The notes beneath the pieces were generated by a model that had not been told where the DNA came from, made no database searches, and worked only from the letters and a program-made list of their open reading frames with translations. Both the position numbers and the translations under genes were made by a program. A stretch of DNA of 64,000 nucleotides from CAVSJJ01 sp963728395. GTDB lineage: Bacteria; Actinomycetota; Actinomycetes; Actinomycetales; Dermatophilaceae. Location of the stretch: positions 496,001-560,000 of the forward strand of contig CAVSJJ010000008.1 of NCBI GenBank assembly GCA_963728395.1, in the 5' to 3' direction. Shown here piece by piece: positions 8,485 to 16,932 of this stretch (positions are counted from its first letter, which is position 1; every line of letters starts with the position of its first letter).

Positions 8485-9978
8485 TCAGGAGACCCCGAGC
8501 AGCCCCTTGATGGGGTCGACGGCGAAGTAGACGACGAACAGGAGCGCCACGATCCACATGAGCGGGTGGATCTGGACGCCCTTGCCGCGGACGACCTTGA
8601 TGAGGACGTAGGCGAGGAAGCCGGCACCGATGCCGACGGTGATCGAGTAGGTGAACGGCATGAGGACGATCGTGAGGAAGGCCGGGATGGCGATCTCGAG
8701 GTCGTCCCACTCGATGCCCTTGACCTGCTGCATCATGAGGAACCCGACGAGGACGAGGGCCGGCACCGCCGCCTCGTTGGGGATGATTCGCACGAGGGGT
8801 GCGAACACGATGGCGACGAGGAACAGGACTCCGGTGACGATGCTCGCCAGCCCGGTGCGGGCTCCCTCGCCGACGCCCGAGGCGGACTCGATGTACGAGG
8901 TGTTGGACGAGACACCGGCGGCGCCACCGGCCGCCGCCGCGATCGAGTCCACGACGAGGATGCGCTGGGTGTTGGGCGGGGTGCCCTCCTCGTCGAGGAG
9001 CCCGGCCTCCGCGCCGATCGCTGTCATCGTCCCCATCGTGTCGAAGAAGTCGGCGAGCATGAGGGTGAAGATGAGCAGGAGGGCGGAGACGACGCCGATG
9101 CTCGTGAAGGAGCCGAGCAGGCTGAACCCGAAGGTGTCGAAGTGCGGCGTGCCGAAGACGGTGTCGGGCCAGGCGGGGACGTTGAGGTTCCAGCCACTGG
9201 GGTTGACCGACCCGTCGGCGCCCACCGTGGGCCCGACGTGGGCGACCGCCTCGACGATGATGGCGATGATCGTCGTCACGACGATCGAGATGAGGATCGC
9301 GCCGCGCACCCTGCGGACCCACAACGCCACGACGAGGACGAGCCCGATCGCGAAGACGAGGGTCGGCCACCCGGCGAGCGTGCCGCCGTTGCCGAGCTGG
9401 ACGGGGACCGTCGTCCCCGCGGCGTCGGGGATCCGCCGGACGAAACCGGCGTCGACGAGACCGATGAGGGCGATGAACAGGCCGATCCCGACGCTGATGG
9501 CGATCTTCAGCTGGGCGGGGACGGCATGGAAGACGGCCTGCCGGAAGCCGGTGAGCACGAGGACGAGGATGATGACGCCCTCGATGACGACGAGGCCCAT
9601 CGCATCGGCCCACGTCATGTCGGCCGCGATCGAGTAGGCGACGAAGGCGTTGAGGCCGAGCCCGGTCGCGAGCGCCAGGGGGTAGTTGGCGACGAGGCCC
9701 ATGAGGATGGTCATGATCCCCGCGACGAGGGCGGTCCCGGCGGCGATGGCCGGCAGGTTCGACCCGTCCCCGGTCCCGCCGCCGAGAAAGGCACCGGAGC
9801 CGTCCTTGGCGAACCCGAGGATGAGCGGGTTGAGCACGACGATGTAGGCCATCGTGAAGAAGGTGACGAACCCACCCCGGATCTCGCGCCCCACGGTCGA
9901 GCCACGCTCGGAGATCTTGAAGTATCGGTCCAGCGCCCCGCCGGTGGCAGGGGGGGAGGACGTCGTGACAGCAGGCAT
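8485..9978 (-). CDS. NCS2-family purine permease (AzgA/PbuG-like)
   Basis: A 497-residue polytopic membrane protein with about 12-14 spans. Family marks include the GLGLNAFVAYSI segment, the conserved FFDTMGT motif and the SASGVGEGARTGLAS region, which place it with AzgA-type adenine/guanine/hypoxanthine proton symporters rather than uracil or xanthine carriers. The ATG at 9978 is preferred over the GTG at 9984 because a TAGCCT -10 box ends six bases before it, the spacing of a leaderless transcript, and no Shine-Dalgarno sequence is present. The gene stands alone and ends in a strong hairpin. The precise base transported is an inference from family. Confidence 0.88.
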   Translation of the reverse strand: MPAVTTSSPPATGGALDRYFKISERGSTVGREIRGGFVTFFTMAYIVVLNPLILGFAKDGSGAFLGGGTGDGSNLPAIAAGTALVAGIMTILMGLVANYPLALATGLGLNAFVAYSIAADMTWADAMGLVVIEGVIILVLVLTGFRQAVFHAVPAQLKIAISVGIGLFIALIGLVDAGFVRRIPDAAGTTVPVQLGNGGTLAGWPTLVFAIGLVLVVALWVRRVRGAILISIVVTTIIAIIVEAVAHVGPTVGADGSVNPSGWNLNVPAWPDTVFGTPHFDTFGFSLLGSFTSIGVVSALLLIFTLMLADFFDTMGTMTAIGAEAGLLDEEGTPPNTQRILVVDSIAAAAGGAAGVSSNTSYIESASGVGEGARTGLASIVTGVLFLVAIVFAPLVRIIPNEAAVPALVLVGFLMMQQVKGIEWDDLEIAIPAFLTIVLMPFTYSITVGIGAGFLAYVLIKVVRGKGVQIHPLMWIVALLFVVYFAVDPIKGLLGVS

Positions 9979-9984
9979 GGGCAC

Positions 9985-9990
9985 AGGCTA
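9985..9990 (-). promoter_or_regulatory. -10 box of a leaderless promoter (purine permease)
   Basis: On the minus strand TAGCCT is followed by six bases and then the ATG at 9978, so transcription would start at the A of the start codon. Confidence 0.5.
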
Positions 9991-10048
9991 GCGACGGCCG
10001 TGCCCTCACCCTCGGCACGTGTCCACGCCTCGGGCCCCAGCCGCTGGG

Positions 10049-10054
10049 TAGGGT
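10049..10054 (+). promoter_or_regulatory. -10 box of a leaderless promoter (DUF2530 gene)
   Basis: TAGGGT, six bases, then the GTG start at 10061. No ribosome site lies between, consistent with a leaderless mRNA. Confidence 0.5.
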
Positions 10055-10060
10055 GGGCGG

Positions 10061-10300
10061 GTGAGCGACCCCACCCCCGACCGCGACAGGCTGGAGCCCG
10101 TCGCGGTGCCCACCCGGCGCATCGTCGAGGCTGGGCTTGCCGGCTGGGTCGTGGCGCTCACCGTCGTCGTCGCCGTGCCGGCCCTGCACGAGGGGGAACG
10201 CTCCTGGTGGCCGTGGGCGTGTGTCAGCGGGTTGGTGCTCGGCCTGGTCGGCTACACCTACCTGCGACGGGGCCGGGGGAACGCGGCGGGCGCCGGCTGA
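10061..10300 (+). CDS. DUF2530 small membrane protein
   Basis: A 79-residue protein with two hydrophobic spans (around residues 25-42 and 49-66) and basic ends, matching the actinobacterial DUF2530 family by length and layout (LEPVxVPTRR..., SWWPWACVSG). Homologues such as Rv0879c sit in the same cspB/DUF3027/MarR neighbourhood. Function unknown. The GTG is fixed by the leaderless -10 box directly upstream. It converges with the DUF3027 gene across a hairpin. Confidence 0.85.
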   Translation: MSDPTPDRDRLEPVAVPTRRIVEAGLAGWVVALTVVVAVPALHEGERSWWPWACVSGLVLGLVGYTYLRRGRGNAAGAG

Positions 10301-10331
10301 GCCGGTGCCGCGACGCCCGGGGGAGTCACGC

Positions 10332-10381
10332 CCGAGGGCAGTCCGACGCGATCGCCGCCCGGCCCCCGCGACGGCCCTCGG
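10332..10381. terminator. Long-loop hairpin between convergent genes
   Basis: CCGAGGGC (10332-10339) pairs with GCCCTCGG (10374-10381). The intervening 34 bases include the self-complementary GCGATCGC. It sits between the stops of DUF2530 and DUF3027 and would serve both strands. Confidence 0.45.
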
Positions 10382-10389
10382 CGGAGCGG

Positions 10390-11127
10390 TCAGACGGTCT
10401 CGAGCGCGTAGTCGTCGAGGATCGGTTCCGGCACCTGCTCCGGCTCCAGCGGCGCGGTGTCCACCTCGGAGTGCGCGCCGCACCCGTGGTCGAGGCTGAC
10501 GACCCGTCCGTCGCTCGGGCTCCAGGCGTTGGCACACACGCCGAAGACGGCGCGCAGCGCCCCTGCCATCGGGAGGAAGTAACCGCACGTCGAGCACGCG
10601 GCCGGCGCCTGCTCCGCGACCGGGGTGCGCGGCCCGTTGTCGCCGTCGTACCAGCGCTGCGCGGCGGCGTCGCGGCCCTCGGCGGACAGCACGCGGGGGC
10701 GGCCGAGGCCGAGCTCCCACTGGGCCAGCTCGTCGACGTCCTCCTCGCCCGTCGCCTCAAACCCGGCCTCGAGGAGCGGGTCGTCGACGAGCAGCGGGGT
10801 CAGGTCGCCCGGGCGGAGGTCCCCCGGGGCGAGGCGGGCGGCATACGGGACCCACTCGGGCGAGAGGGCGGACCCCTCGCCGGGCACGAGGTTGGTCTCG
10901 CAGACCGTCACCGTCTTCGAGCGTGGGGCCCGGGCGATGGTGACCGCCCAGCGCCAGCCGGGGTAGGCCCGGGAGGTGCAGGCGAAGTAGTGGGTGCCGA
11001 GCCGCTCCTCGACCATGTCCATGCCGAGGTGGTCACCGACCGTGCCGTGGTCGGCGATCGACTCGGCCGCGCCACGGGCGAGGTCGGTGGCGGCGCGCAG
11101 CGTGGCGTCGACCCTGGGGTTCGCCAT
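10390..11127 (-). CDS. DUF3027 family protein
   Basis: A 245-residue soluble protein starting at the ATG at 11127 (MANPRVDATLR). It carries a possible zinc-binding set of cysteines: CSTCGYF, CANAW and a final CGAH near the C-terminus. Length, N-terminus and cysteine pattern agree with the actinobacterial DUF3027 family (Rv0883c-like), whose role is unknown. It starts two bases after the cold-shock gene stop, so the two form one transcription unit. Confidence 0.85.
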   Translation of the reverse strand: MANPRVDATLRAATDLARGAAESIADHGTVGDHLGMDMVEERLGTHYFACTSRAYPGWRWAVTIARAPRSKTVTVCETNLVPGEGSALSPEWVPYAARLAPGDLRPGDLTPLLVDDPLLEAGFEATGEEDVDELAQWELGLGRPRVLSAEGRDAAAQRWYDGDNGPRTPVAEQAPAACSTCGYFLPMAGALRAVFGVCANAWSPSDGRVVSLDHGCGAHSEVDTAPLEPEQVPEPILDDYALETV

Positions 11128-11129
11128 CC

Positions 11130-11534
11130 TCACACCTCCAGGTCGCCGGCGACGGCCCGCAGCACCTGGGCGACCTTCGCGCCGAACACCTTGTCGGGGT
11201 AGTGGCCACGGCGCAGCGAGCCCTCGACGCTGTCGAGGAGCTTGATGACGTCCTCGACGATGACGACCATCTCCTCGGTCGGCTTGCGATCGCGGACCCG
11301 GCGGTTGGCCGACACGCTCGGCGCGGGTTCGAGGAGGCGGACCGACAGCGCCTGGGCGCCTCGGCGGCCCTCGACGACGCCGAACTCGATCCGGGTACCG
11401 CTCTTGAGCGTCGTCACGCCCTCCGGCAACGCGCTGGACGGGACGTAGACATCCCCCCCGGGCGCGCCGTCGTCGACGGAGACGAAGCCGAAGCCCTTCT
11501 CGGCGTCGTAGAACTTCACCTTCCCAGTGGGCAC
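11130..11534 (-). CDS. Cold-shock domain protein (CspB-like, extended)
   Basis: A 134-residue protein with an N-terminal cold-shock domain (residues 1-68) and a ~65-residue C-terminal extension, the size of mycobacterial CspB rather than the usual 65-70. The GTG at 11534 follows a GAAGAGGTGG ribosome site; upstream frames lack one. RNP-1 (KGFGFV, residues 13-18) is intact. RNP-2 reads DVYVP instead of the usual VFVH, so one aromatic/histidine nucleic-acid contact differs. The extension (MVVIVEDVIKLLDSVEGSL) looks helical. Expected role is RNA or ssDNA binding. It is co-transcribed with DUF3027. Confidence 0.88.
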   Translation of the reverse strand: MPTGKVKFYDAEKGFGFVSVDDGAPGGDVYVPSSALPEGVTTLKSGTRIEFGVVEGRRGAQALSVRLLEPAPSVSANRRVRDRKPTEEMVVIVEDVIKLLDSVEGSLRRGHYPDKVFGAKVAQVLRAVAGDLEV

Positions 11535-11756
11535 GGTCCACCTCTTCTCTCGCTCGGGGGTCTGCGGACCTGCAGGGTAGTGCACGGTGGCGGCTTCCTC
11601 GCACCACCGGTGACCAGGCTAACGGCAAGCCGGTATGCCGCGCGCCCGCCTATCGCTCCTCGGCCCGCGCCGGGGCATCCCGGGCCCGGCCGGGCACCGG
11701 GAAGCCCGAGGCGAAATCGGCTCGCCGGCGTCGGCACCGTGTGCGACGGTGAGCCG

Positions 11757-13058
11757 GTGTCATCGACCATCGACTCCGACACCGGGCCCGTCGGGCTGCG
11801 TGAGTTCTGGGCACGGCTGCCGGTCGCGGGCCGCTGGCTGCTCTCCACGGTGGCCGTGCAGACGCTCGGACGCGGCCTGACCCTGCCGTTCACCATCATC
11901 TACGTCAACGAGGTGCGCGGCATCCCGCTCGGCCAGGCGGGCACCCTCATGGCCGTCATCGCGGTCGTCGCCATCCTCGTGACCGGCCCGGGCGGCTCGG
12001 CGACCGACCGGGTGGGCGCCCGGGCGGTCCTCCTCGCGGCGAGCGTCGTCCAGATGGCCGGATGCGTCGTCCTCGCGTTCGCGACCTCCCCGGCCGCCTT
12101 CGCCGTCGGGTTCGCCCTGCTCGGCATCAACTTCGGCGTCTCGTGGCCGGCCTTCAACGCGCTCATCGCCGCGGTCGTGACGGGCCGGATGCGCCAGCAG
12201 TACTTCGGGGTCAACTTCGCCCTCGTCAACCTCGGCATCGGGGTCGGCGGGATCATCGGCGGGGTCTTCGTCGACGTCGCGAACCCGTTCTCCTTCACCC
12301 TCATCTTCCTCGGCGACGCCGCGGGAATGCTGATCCCCATCGGCCTGCTCCTCGGGCCGCTGCGCCATGTCCACGGTCGCGCCGAGGCGCCGGCCGGCGC
12401 CGGCCCGGCGTCCGCCGGGTCCTACCTCGCCATCCTGCGCCGCCCGGCCGTCATCTGGATGACCCTGCTGACCTTCACGACGACCTTCGTCGGCTACGGC
12501 CAGATGGAGGCGGGCTTCCCCGCGTTCGCGCGTCAGGTCGGTGAGGTGTCGACCCGGGTCGTCGGGTTCGCCTTCGCCGTCAACACGGCGACGATCGTCG
12601 GGTTCCAGTTCCTCGTCCTCCGGCTCATCGACGGCAGGCGCCGCACCCGGGTCCTCATCGGGATGACCGGCCTGTGGATCCTCTCCTGGCTGGTCCTCGG
12701 CTCGACCGGGCTCGCCCCGGGGGGCGCCGTGGCGATCGTCGGCGTCCTGACCTTCCACGCCTTCTTCGCGCTCGGCGAGACCCTCATGCAGCCGTCGATC
12801 CCGGCCATCGTCAACGACCTCGCCGAGGACCACCTCCGCGGCCGCTACAACGCCGTCAACGCCGGCGCCTTCCAGGGCGGGACGATCCTCGCGCCCATCG
12901 TGGCCGGCATCCTGCTCGAGCGGGGGTTGACGAGCGCCTTCATCGGCATGGTCGTCGTCGGCTGCGTCGCCGTCGCGGCGATGGCCCTCGTCGTCGAGCG
13001 GCTCATCACCCCGTCGGTCAACGGGGTCGCACAACCACCCGTCGTGGAGGCGCCGTGA
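11757..13058 (+). CDS. MFS transporter
   Basis: A 433-residue, 12-span major facilitator protein. It has the conserved loop after TM2 (GGSATDRVGARAVL), a central hydrophilic loop near residue 210 and symmetric halves. The GTG at 11757 (VSSTIDSDTG) is taken as start; a GTG at 11739 is a close alternative and neither has a good ribosome site. Homologues occur next to cspB/DUF3027 in other actinobacteria (Rv0876c/Rv0877 region). The substrate is unknown. Its TGA lies in the loop of a small GGCGCC hairpin (13049-13070) that also contains the stop of the convergent gene. Confidence 0.82.
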   Translation: MSSTIDSDTGPVGLREFWARLPVAGRWLLSTVAVQTLGRGLTLPFTIIYVNEVRGIPLGQAGTLMAVIAVVAILVTGPGGSATDRVGARAVLLAASVVQMAGCVVLAFATSPAAFAVGFALLGINFGVSWPAFNALIAAVVTGRMRQQYFGVNFALVNLGIGVGGIIGGVFVDVANPFSFTLIFLGDAAGMLIPIGLLLGPLRHVHGRAEAPAGAGPASAGSYLAILRRPAVIWMTLLTFTTTFVGYGQMEAGFPAFARQVGEVSTRVVGFAFAVNTATIVGFQFLVLRLIDGRRRTRVLIGMTGLWILSWLVLGSTGLAPGGAVAIVGVLTFHAFFALGETLMQPSIPAIVNDLAEDHLRGRYNAVNAGAFQGGTILAPIVAGILLERGLTSAFIGMVVVGCVAVAAMALVVERLITPSVNGVAQPPVVEAP

Positions 13059-13061
13059 CGC

Positions 13062-13799
13062 TCAGGCGCCGGAGGAGCCTCCCGCCGAGACGATCTGGAC
13101 GGTGGTCACGGTCGGCCCGCGCTTCGTCGCGAGGACCCGCACGGTGTCGCCCACGCGGATCGACGTCGCCGAGCTCCCGACGAGGCGGCTTGCGGAGTCG
13201 ATCGTGTAGGTCGTCGCGAAGCCGTCGGCACTCGTGACGGCGAGCGAGGCGCCCTTCGTGTAGGCCGTCACCTCGCCGACCTGGACGAGCATCCTCGTCG
13301 AGGAGCCGGAGGAGCCGGTGACGAACTCGCCGTGGAGGATCCCGCTCGGTCCGGCCATCCCGCCCGGTCCACCGAGGGGGGCGCCCGGGTCGCGGCGCTC
13401 GCCGAGCCCGTCGCCGTCCTGGGGCCGCCGCCGCTCACCGAACGGACCCATCCGGTCGCCGCTGCCGTCCCCGCCCCGGTCCATCCGGCCGGGGCCCGGC
13501 GCGCCGTGGCCCCGGCCGGGCTGCATCGCCCCGACCGGCCCCCGGTCGTGCCCGAGCCGGCCGATCGCGACGGCCCCGAGGCCGACGCCGGCGAGGACGA
13601 GCAGGGCGAGCAGGACGCCGGCGAGGACCGTCGCGACCCGCCCGCCGGTCGTCGAGGTGGCCTCCCGCCACAGCGCACCGGGCCTGCGGCCGGGCGGCGC
13701 GGCATACGCGGGCCCGGCCGGTGGCGGCGAGAAGGGCGGACCGGCCGGTGGTCGTGGACCGTCGGCGTCATCGGCTGGCTGCGTGGGTGAGTCACTCAT
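13062..13799 (-). CDS. Membrane-anchored protein with DUF5666-like C-terminal domain
   Basis: A 245-residue protein with three parts: a Pro/Ala-rich cytoplasmic N-terminus (1-55), one membrane helix (about residues 60-83, VATVLAGVLLALLVLAGVGL) and an extracytoplasmic region. That region starts with a Gly/Arg/Pro low-complexity linker (90-155) and ends in a compact beta-rich domain (FVTGSSGSSTRMLVQVGEVT through VQIVSA) resembling DUF5666/OB-like folds. The ATG at 13799 is preferred; an in-frame ATG at 13835 would add 12 residues. No function is established. Confidence 0.7.
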   Translation of the reverse strand: MSDSPTQPADDADGPRPPAGPPFSPPPAGPAYAAPPGRRPGALWREATSTTGGRVATVLAGVLLALLVLAGVGLGAVAIGRLGHDRGPVGAMQPGRGHGAPGPGRMDRGGDGSGDRMGPFGERRRPQDGDGLGERRDPGAPLGGPGGMAGPSGILHGEFVTGSSGSSTRMLVQVGEVTAYTKGASLAVTSADGFATTYTIDSASRLVGSSATSIRVGDTVRVLATKRGPTVTTVQIVSAGGSSGA

Positions 13800-14129
13800 G
13801 CCGCCATCATGGCGACGAGGGGGCGCGATGGTCATCGGACCGGCCGATCCTCACAGCGAACTCATACGGATTTGGTCACATTTTCGCGGCCGTCAAGGGC
13901 ACGCCGGGAGGCGCCCCGCGGGCGCGTCGGGCGGCGTTGCCAGACAGCGCTATTCGGTGCCGTGACCACCGACTCGGGCCTGCTGCACCGGCCCTCGCGA
14001 CGGGCCTCGAACCCGACCGTGGGGCGGGGTGCGTCCTCGCTATTCCGTACGGATTGGCCATAATGGGAAGTCCTGGCTGGGCCCAGACAGGCGGCTCGGC
14101 CGGGCCTAGTCGAGCGCGAAAGGGCAGTC
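13800..14129. promoter_or_regulatory. Divergent intergenic region before the OpuC-type operon
   Basis: 330 bases without a gene. The first 80 bases are AT-richer (around 13858-13885) and must hold the promoter of the DUF5666-like gene. A CATAAT sequence at 14059-14064 is the best -10 candidate for the compatible-solute operon; its -35 is unconvincing. No riboswitch or tRNA was recognised. Confidence 0.35.
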
Positions 14130-14789
14130 GTGGACGGACTGAAGAGTTGGCTGAGCTATGTCGCGGATCATCACTCGGACCTTCTCAGCACGACGATGGA
14201 CCACGCGAGAATCACCCTCATCGTCATCCTCTTGGCGACGGTATTCTCCGTGGTCCTCGGCATCTTCGTGCAGCGCAACGCGGCGCTGCGAGCGGCGTCA
14301 CTCAGCATCGCGGGCATCTTCCTCACCATCCCCTCGCTCGCGCTCTTCGCCCTCTTCATCCCCATCGTGGGCATCGGCAACACCCCCGCCATGATCGCGC
14401 TGTTCCTCTACTCGATCCTGCCGATCCTGCGTAACACGGTGACCGGGCTCGACGGGGTCAGTCCGGCCATCATCGAGTCCGCCAAGGGCATGGGCATGAA
14501 CGGCTTCCAGCAGCTCATCCGAGTGCGACTGCCGCTCGCCTGGCCGATCATCATGGCCGGCATCCGGATCGCGACCCTCATCACGGTCGGCATCGCCGCG
14601 ATCGCCGTCCTCGTCGGCGGCGACGGCCTCGGCAGCTTCATCCAGGGCGGGCTGACCCGGCTCGGCCTGCCGAACAGCTTCGAGTCGGTGTGGGCGGGGA
14701 CGATCTTCACCGTCGCGCTCGGCCTCGTCCTCGACATCATCCTGACCGTCATCCAGCGCGCAACCACATCCCGAGGCCTACGCATCTGA
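14130..14789 (+). CDS. OpuC-type compatible-solute ABC permease (first subunit)
   Basis: A 219-residue inner-membrane permease with about 5-6 spans and the conserved cytoplasmic coupling loop (IIESAKGMGMNGFQQLIRV, with the invariant glycine). This is the short OpuCB/OpuBB class that serves glycine betaine, carnitine and choline importers. The start is GTG with an AAAGGG site upstream. It is followed by the ATPase and a second permease, giving permease-ATPase-permease order. Uptake of osmoprotectants is inferred from family. Confidence 0.85.
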   Translation: MDGLKSWLSYVADHHSDLLSTTMDHARITLIVILLATVFSVVLGIFVQRNAALRAASLSIAGIFLTIPSLALFALFIPIVGIGNTPAMIALFLYSILPILRNTVTGLDGVSPAIIESAKGMGMNGFQQLIRVRLPLAWPIIMAGIRIATLITVGIAAIAVLVGGDGLGSFIQGGLTRLGLPNSFESVWAGTIFTVALGLVLDIILTVIQRATTSRGLRI

Positions 14790-14815
14790 CCCGGCCGACG
14801 AGAGCGAAGGACATC

Positions 14816-15979
14816 ATGAGTTCTGAAGCAAAGATCCGACTCGACGGCGTGGGCAAGACCTACCACGGGACCACGACCCCCGCGGTGGACAGCCTGACGC
14901 TCGACGTCAACGAGGGCGAGATCCTCGTGCTCGTCGGCCCCTCGGGATGTGGCAAGTCGACGACGCTGCGCCTCGTCAACCGGATGATCGAGCCCAGCTC
15001 GGGGCGCATCTTCCTCGATGACGAGGACGTGACGAAGGTCGACCCCGACCACCTGCGCCGGCGCATCGGCTACGTCATCCAGCAGATCGGCCTCTTCCCC
15101 CACCAGACCATCGCGCAGAACATCGCGACGGTGCCGAAGATGCTCAAGTGGGACAAGAACAAGATCGCCTCCCGCGTCGACGAGCTCCTCACCATGGTCG
15201 GGCTCGACCCGGAGCTGTACCGCGACCGGTACCCCAAGGAGCTCTCCGGCGGCCAGGCGCAGCGCGTCGGGGTGGCTCGTGCCCTCGGGGCGGACCCGGA
15301 GATCATGCTCATGGACGAGCCGTTCGGCGCGATCGACCCGATCACCCGCGAGCGACTCCAGAACGAGTTCCTCCGCCTCCAGGCCAACCTGAAGAAGACG
15401 ATCATCTTCGTCACCCACGACATCGACGAGGCCATCAAGATGGGCGACCGGATCGCCATCCTCGGTGAGCAGAGCGTGATCCGACAGCTCGACACCCCGG
15501 AGCGGATCCTCGCCTTCCCGGTCGATGAGTTCGTCGACGACTTCATCGGCGCCGGCTCGACGATCAAGGGGCTCAACTTCGAGCACGTCGGCGACCTCAA
15601 GTTCGGCAACCACCCGCGCATCGCGTCGACCGCCTCACCGCAGGAGGGCCTGCGGGCCCTCGAGACGAGCAGCCAGGAATGGCTCGTCGTCGTCGACGAG
15701 GAGGGCAAACCGGCCCGGTGGATGCAGGAGAGCCATCTGCGCGAGTCGTCGGGGACCTATGACGAGGAGGGCCTCGAGGTCCGCGTCCTGCTGAGGCACG
15801 AGGACACCCTCTACCAGGCCCTCGAGCAGATGCTGCAGAGCTCGGCCGGCATGTGCTGCGTCGTGGACGAGGCGGGTCGCCTCGACGGCGTCGTCGAGAT
15901 GACTCACCTGCGCCGGGCGATCCGGCGGGCCCAGGTCGAGGCGCGCCGGCACTACGAGGACCTCGAGGCGAGCGCATGA
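14816..15979 (+). CDS. Glycine betaine/carnitine/choline ABC ATPase with CBS domains (OpuCA-like)
   Basis: 387 residues. The nucleotide-binding domain (1-240) shows Walker A GPSGCGKST (41-49), Q-loop (VIQQIGLFPH), signature LSGGQAQRV, Walker B IMLMDEPFGAID and the switch THDIDEA. The C-terminal 130 residues form a CBS pair (ALETSSQEWLVVVDEEGK; ALEQMLQSSAGMCCVVDEAG), which in OpuA/OpuC ATPases senses ionic strength or c-di-AMP. The ATG at 14816 follows a GCGAAGG site. Its stop overlaps the next ATG (ATGA). Confidence 0.9.
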   Translation: MSSEAKIRLDGVGKTYHGTTTPAVDSLTLDVNEGEILVLVGPSGCGKSTTLRLVNRMIEPSSGRIFLDDEDVTKVDPDHLRRRIGYVIQQIGLFPHQTIAQNIATVPKMLKWDKNKIASRVDELLTMVGLDPELYRDRYPKELSGGQAQRVGVARALGADPEIMLMDEPFGAIDPITRERLQNEFLRLQANLKKTIIFVTHDIDEAIKMGDRIAILGEQSVIRQLDTPERILAFPVDEFVDDFIGAGSTIKGLNFEHVGDLKFGNHPRIASTASPQEGLRALETSSQEWLVVVDEEGKPARWMQESHLRESSGTYDEEGLEVRVLLRHEDTLYQALEQMLQSSAGMCCVVDEAGRLDGVVEMTHLRRAIRRAQVEARRHYEDLEASA

Positions 15980-16824
15980 CGGATCAGGTCACCCGAGTCC
16001 GCAGGCCCCCGCCGCCCCGCAACGACCACCCCGACGAGGCCCGTGCGGCTGCGAAGGCGACCAGGAGCGGCTTCATGGCCACCTGGCGCCGACTGGCGCT
16101 GGGACTGTGGCTGGCGCCCGTCGCCATCGCCGCACTCGCCTTCGTGCTCTATCTCTACTACCAGAGCCTCGGTCTCGACGCGTCGGTCAACCTCCAGCAG
16201 GCGTCGTCGCTCGAATGGGGCACGAAGCTGTGGCCCCAGGTGGTCCAGCACGTGACGATCGCCTTCTGGTCCACCCTGTTCGTCGTCCTCATCGCCATCC
16301 CGTTGGGGATCGTCCTCACCCGTCCGGCCTTCCGCCGGGTCGGCCCGTACATCGTCGCCGTGGCCAACTCCGGCCAGGCGCTGCCGGCATACGGCCTGCT
16401 CATCCTCTTCATCGGGCTGTTCGGCCTCGGGACCAAGGCGGCGATCTCGGCGCTCGTGGTCTACGCGATCCTTCCGGTGCTGCGCAACACGATGGTCGGC
16501 CTGGACGGCGTCGACCGGGCCATCATCGAGGCGGGACGCGGAATGGGCATGACCCGGTTCCGGGTGCTGACCCGGATCGAGCTGCCGCTCGCCGTCCCCG
16601 TCATCCTCGCCGGCGTCCGGGTCGCGATGATCCTCAACATCGGCATGGCCACCCTCGCCTTCCTCATCGGCGGCGGCGGTCTCGGCGTGACGATCGGGGT
16701 GGGGCTGAAGCTCCAGCAGGACCCCGTCCTCATCGTCGGCGCCGTCCTCGTCGCCATCGTCGCCCTCACCTTCGACTGGGTGGGCGCGGTCGCCGAGCGC
16801 TACCTGCGCCCCCGCGGTCTCTGA
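15976..16824 (+). CDS. OpuC-type compatible-solute ABC permease (second subunit)
   Basis: A 282-residue permease whose first ~30 residues are polar and cytoplasmic, followed by about six spans. The coupling loop IIEAGRGMGMTRFRVLTRI parallels that of the first permease. It overlaps the ATPase stop by four bases. Together with 14130-14789 it would form the heterodimeric membrane channel. Transcription ends at the strong hairpin 16864-16895. Confidence 0.86.
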   Translation: MTDQVTRVRRPPPPRNDHPDEARAAAKATRSGFMATWRRLALGLWLAPVAIAALAFVLYLYYQSLGLDASVNLQQASSLEWGTKLWPQVVQHVTIAFWSTLFVVLIAIPLGIVLTRPAFRRVGPYIVAVANSGQALPAYGLLILFIGLFGLGTKAAISALVVYAILPVLRNTMVGLDGVDRAIIEAGRGMGMTRFRVLTRIELPLAVPVILAGVRVAMILNIGMATLAFLIGGGGLGVTIGVGLKLQQDPVLIVGAVLVAIVALTFDWVGAVAERYLRPRGL

Positions 16825-16863
16825 GCGACCGCTCGACCGCTCGGCACCGCGAGCCCGGGAGCG

Positions 16864-16895
16864 AACGCCCCCCGCCGGAACCGGCGGGGGGCGTT
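16864..16895. terminator. Bidirectional terminator between OpuC operon and its binding protein
   Basis: A perfect 15-bp inverted repeat (AACGCCCCCCGCCGG and its complement) separated by AA, located between the stops of two convergent genes. It ends in TT on the plus strand. Confidence 0.85.
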
Positions 16896-16932
16896 GGCCG
16901 TGCAGTCACGCCAGGGACGTGTCACGGGGAGG

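Noticed and set aside
8398..11202. A 934-residue plus-strand frame across the purine permease, DUF2530 and DUF3027 genes
   Set aside because: It overlaps three recognisable genes and consists of low-complexity Asp/Glu/Arg/Gly sequence with no family resemblance.
13049..13070. A dedicated bidirectional terminator at the junction of the second MFS gene and the DUF5666-like gene
   Set aside because: GGCGCC arms with a 10-base loop holding both stop codons are striking, but a 6-bp stem is too weak to call.
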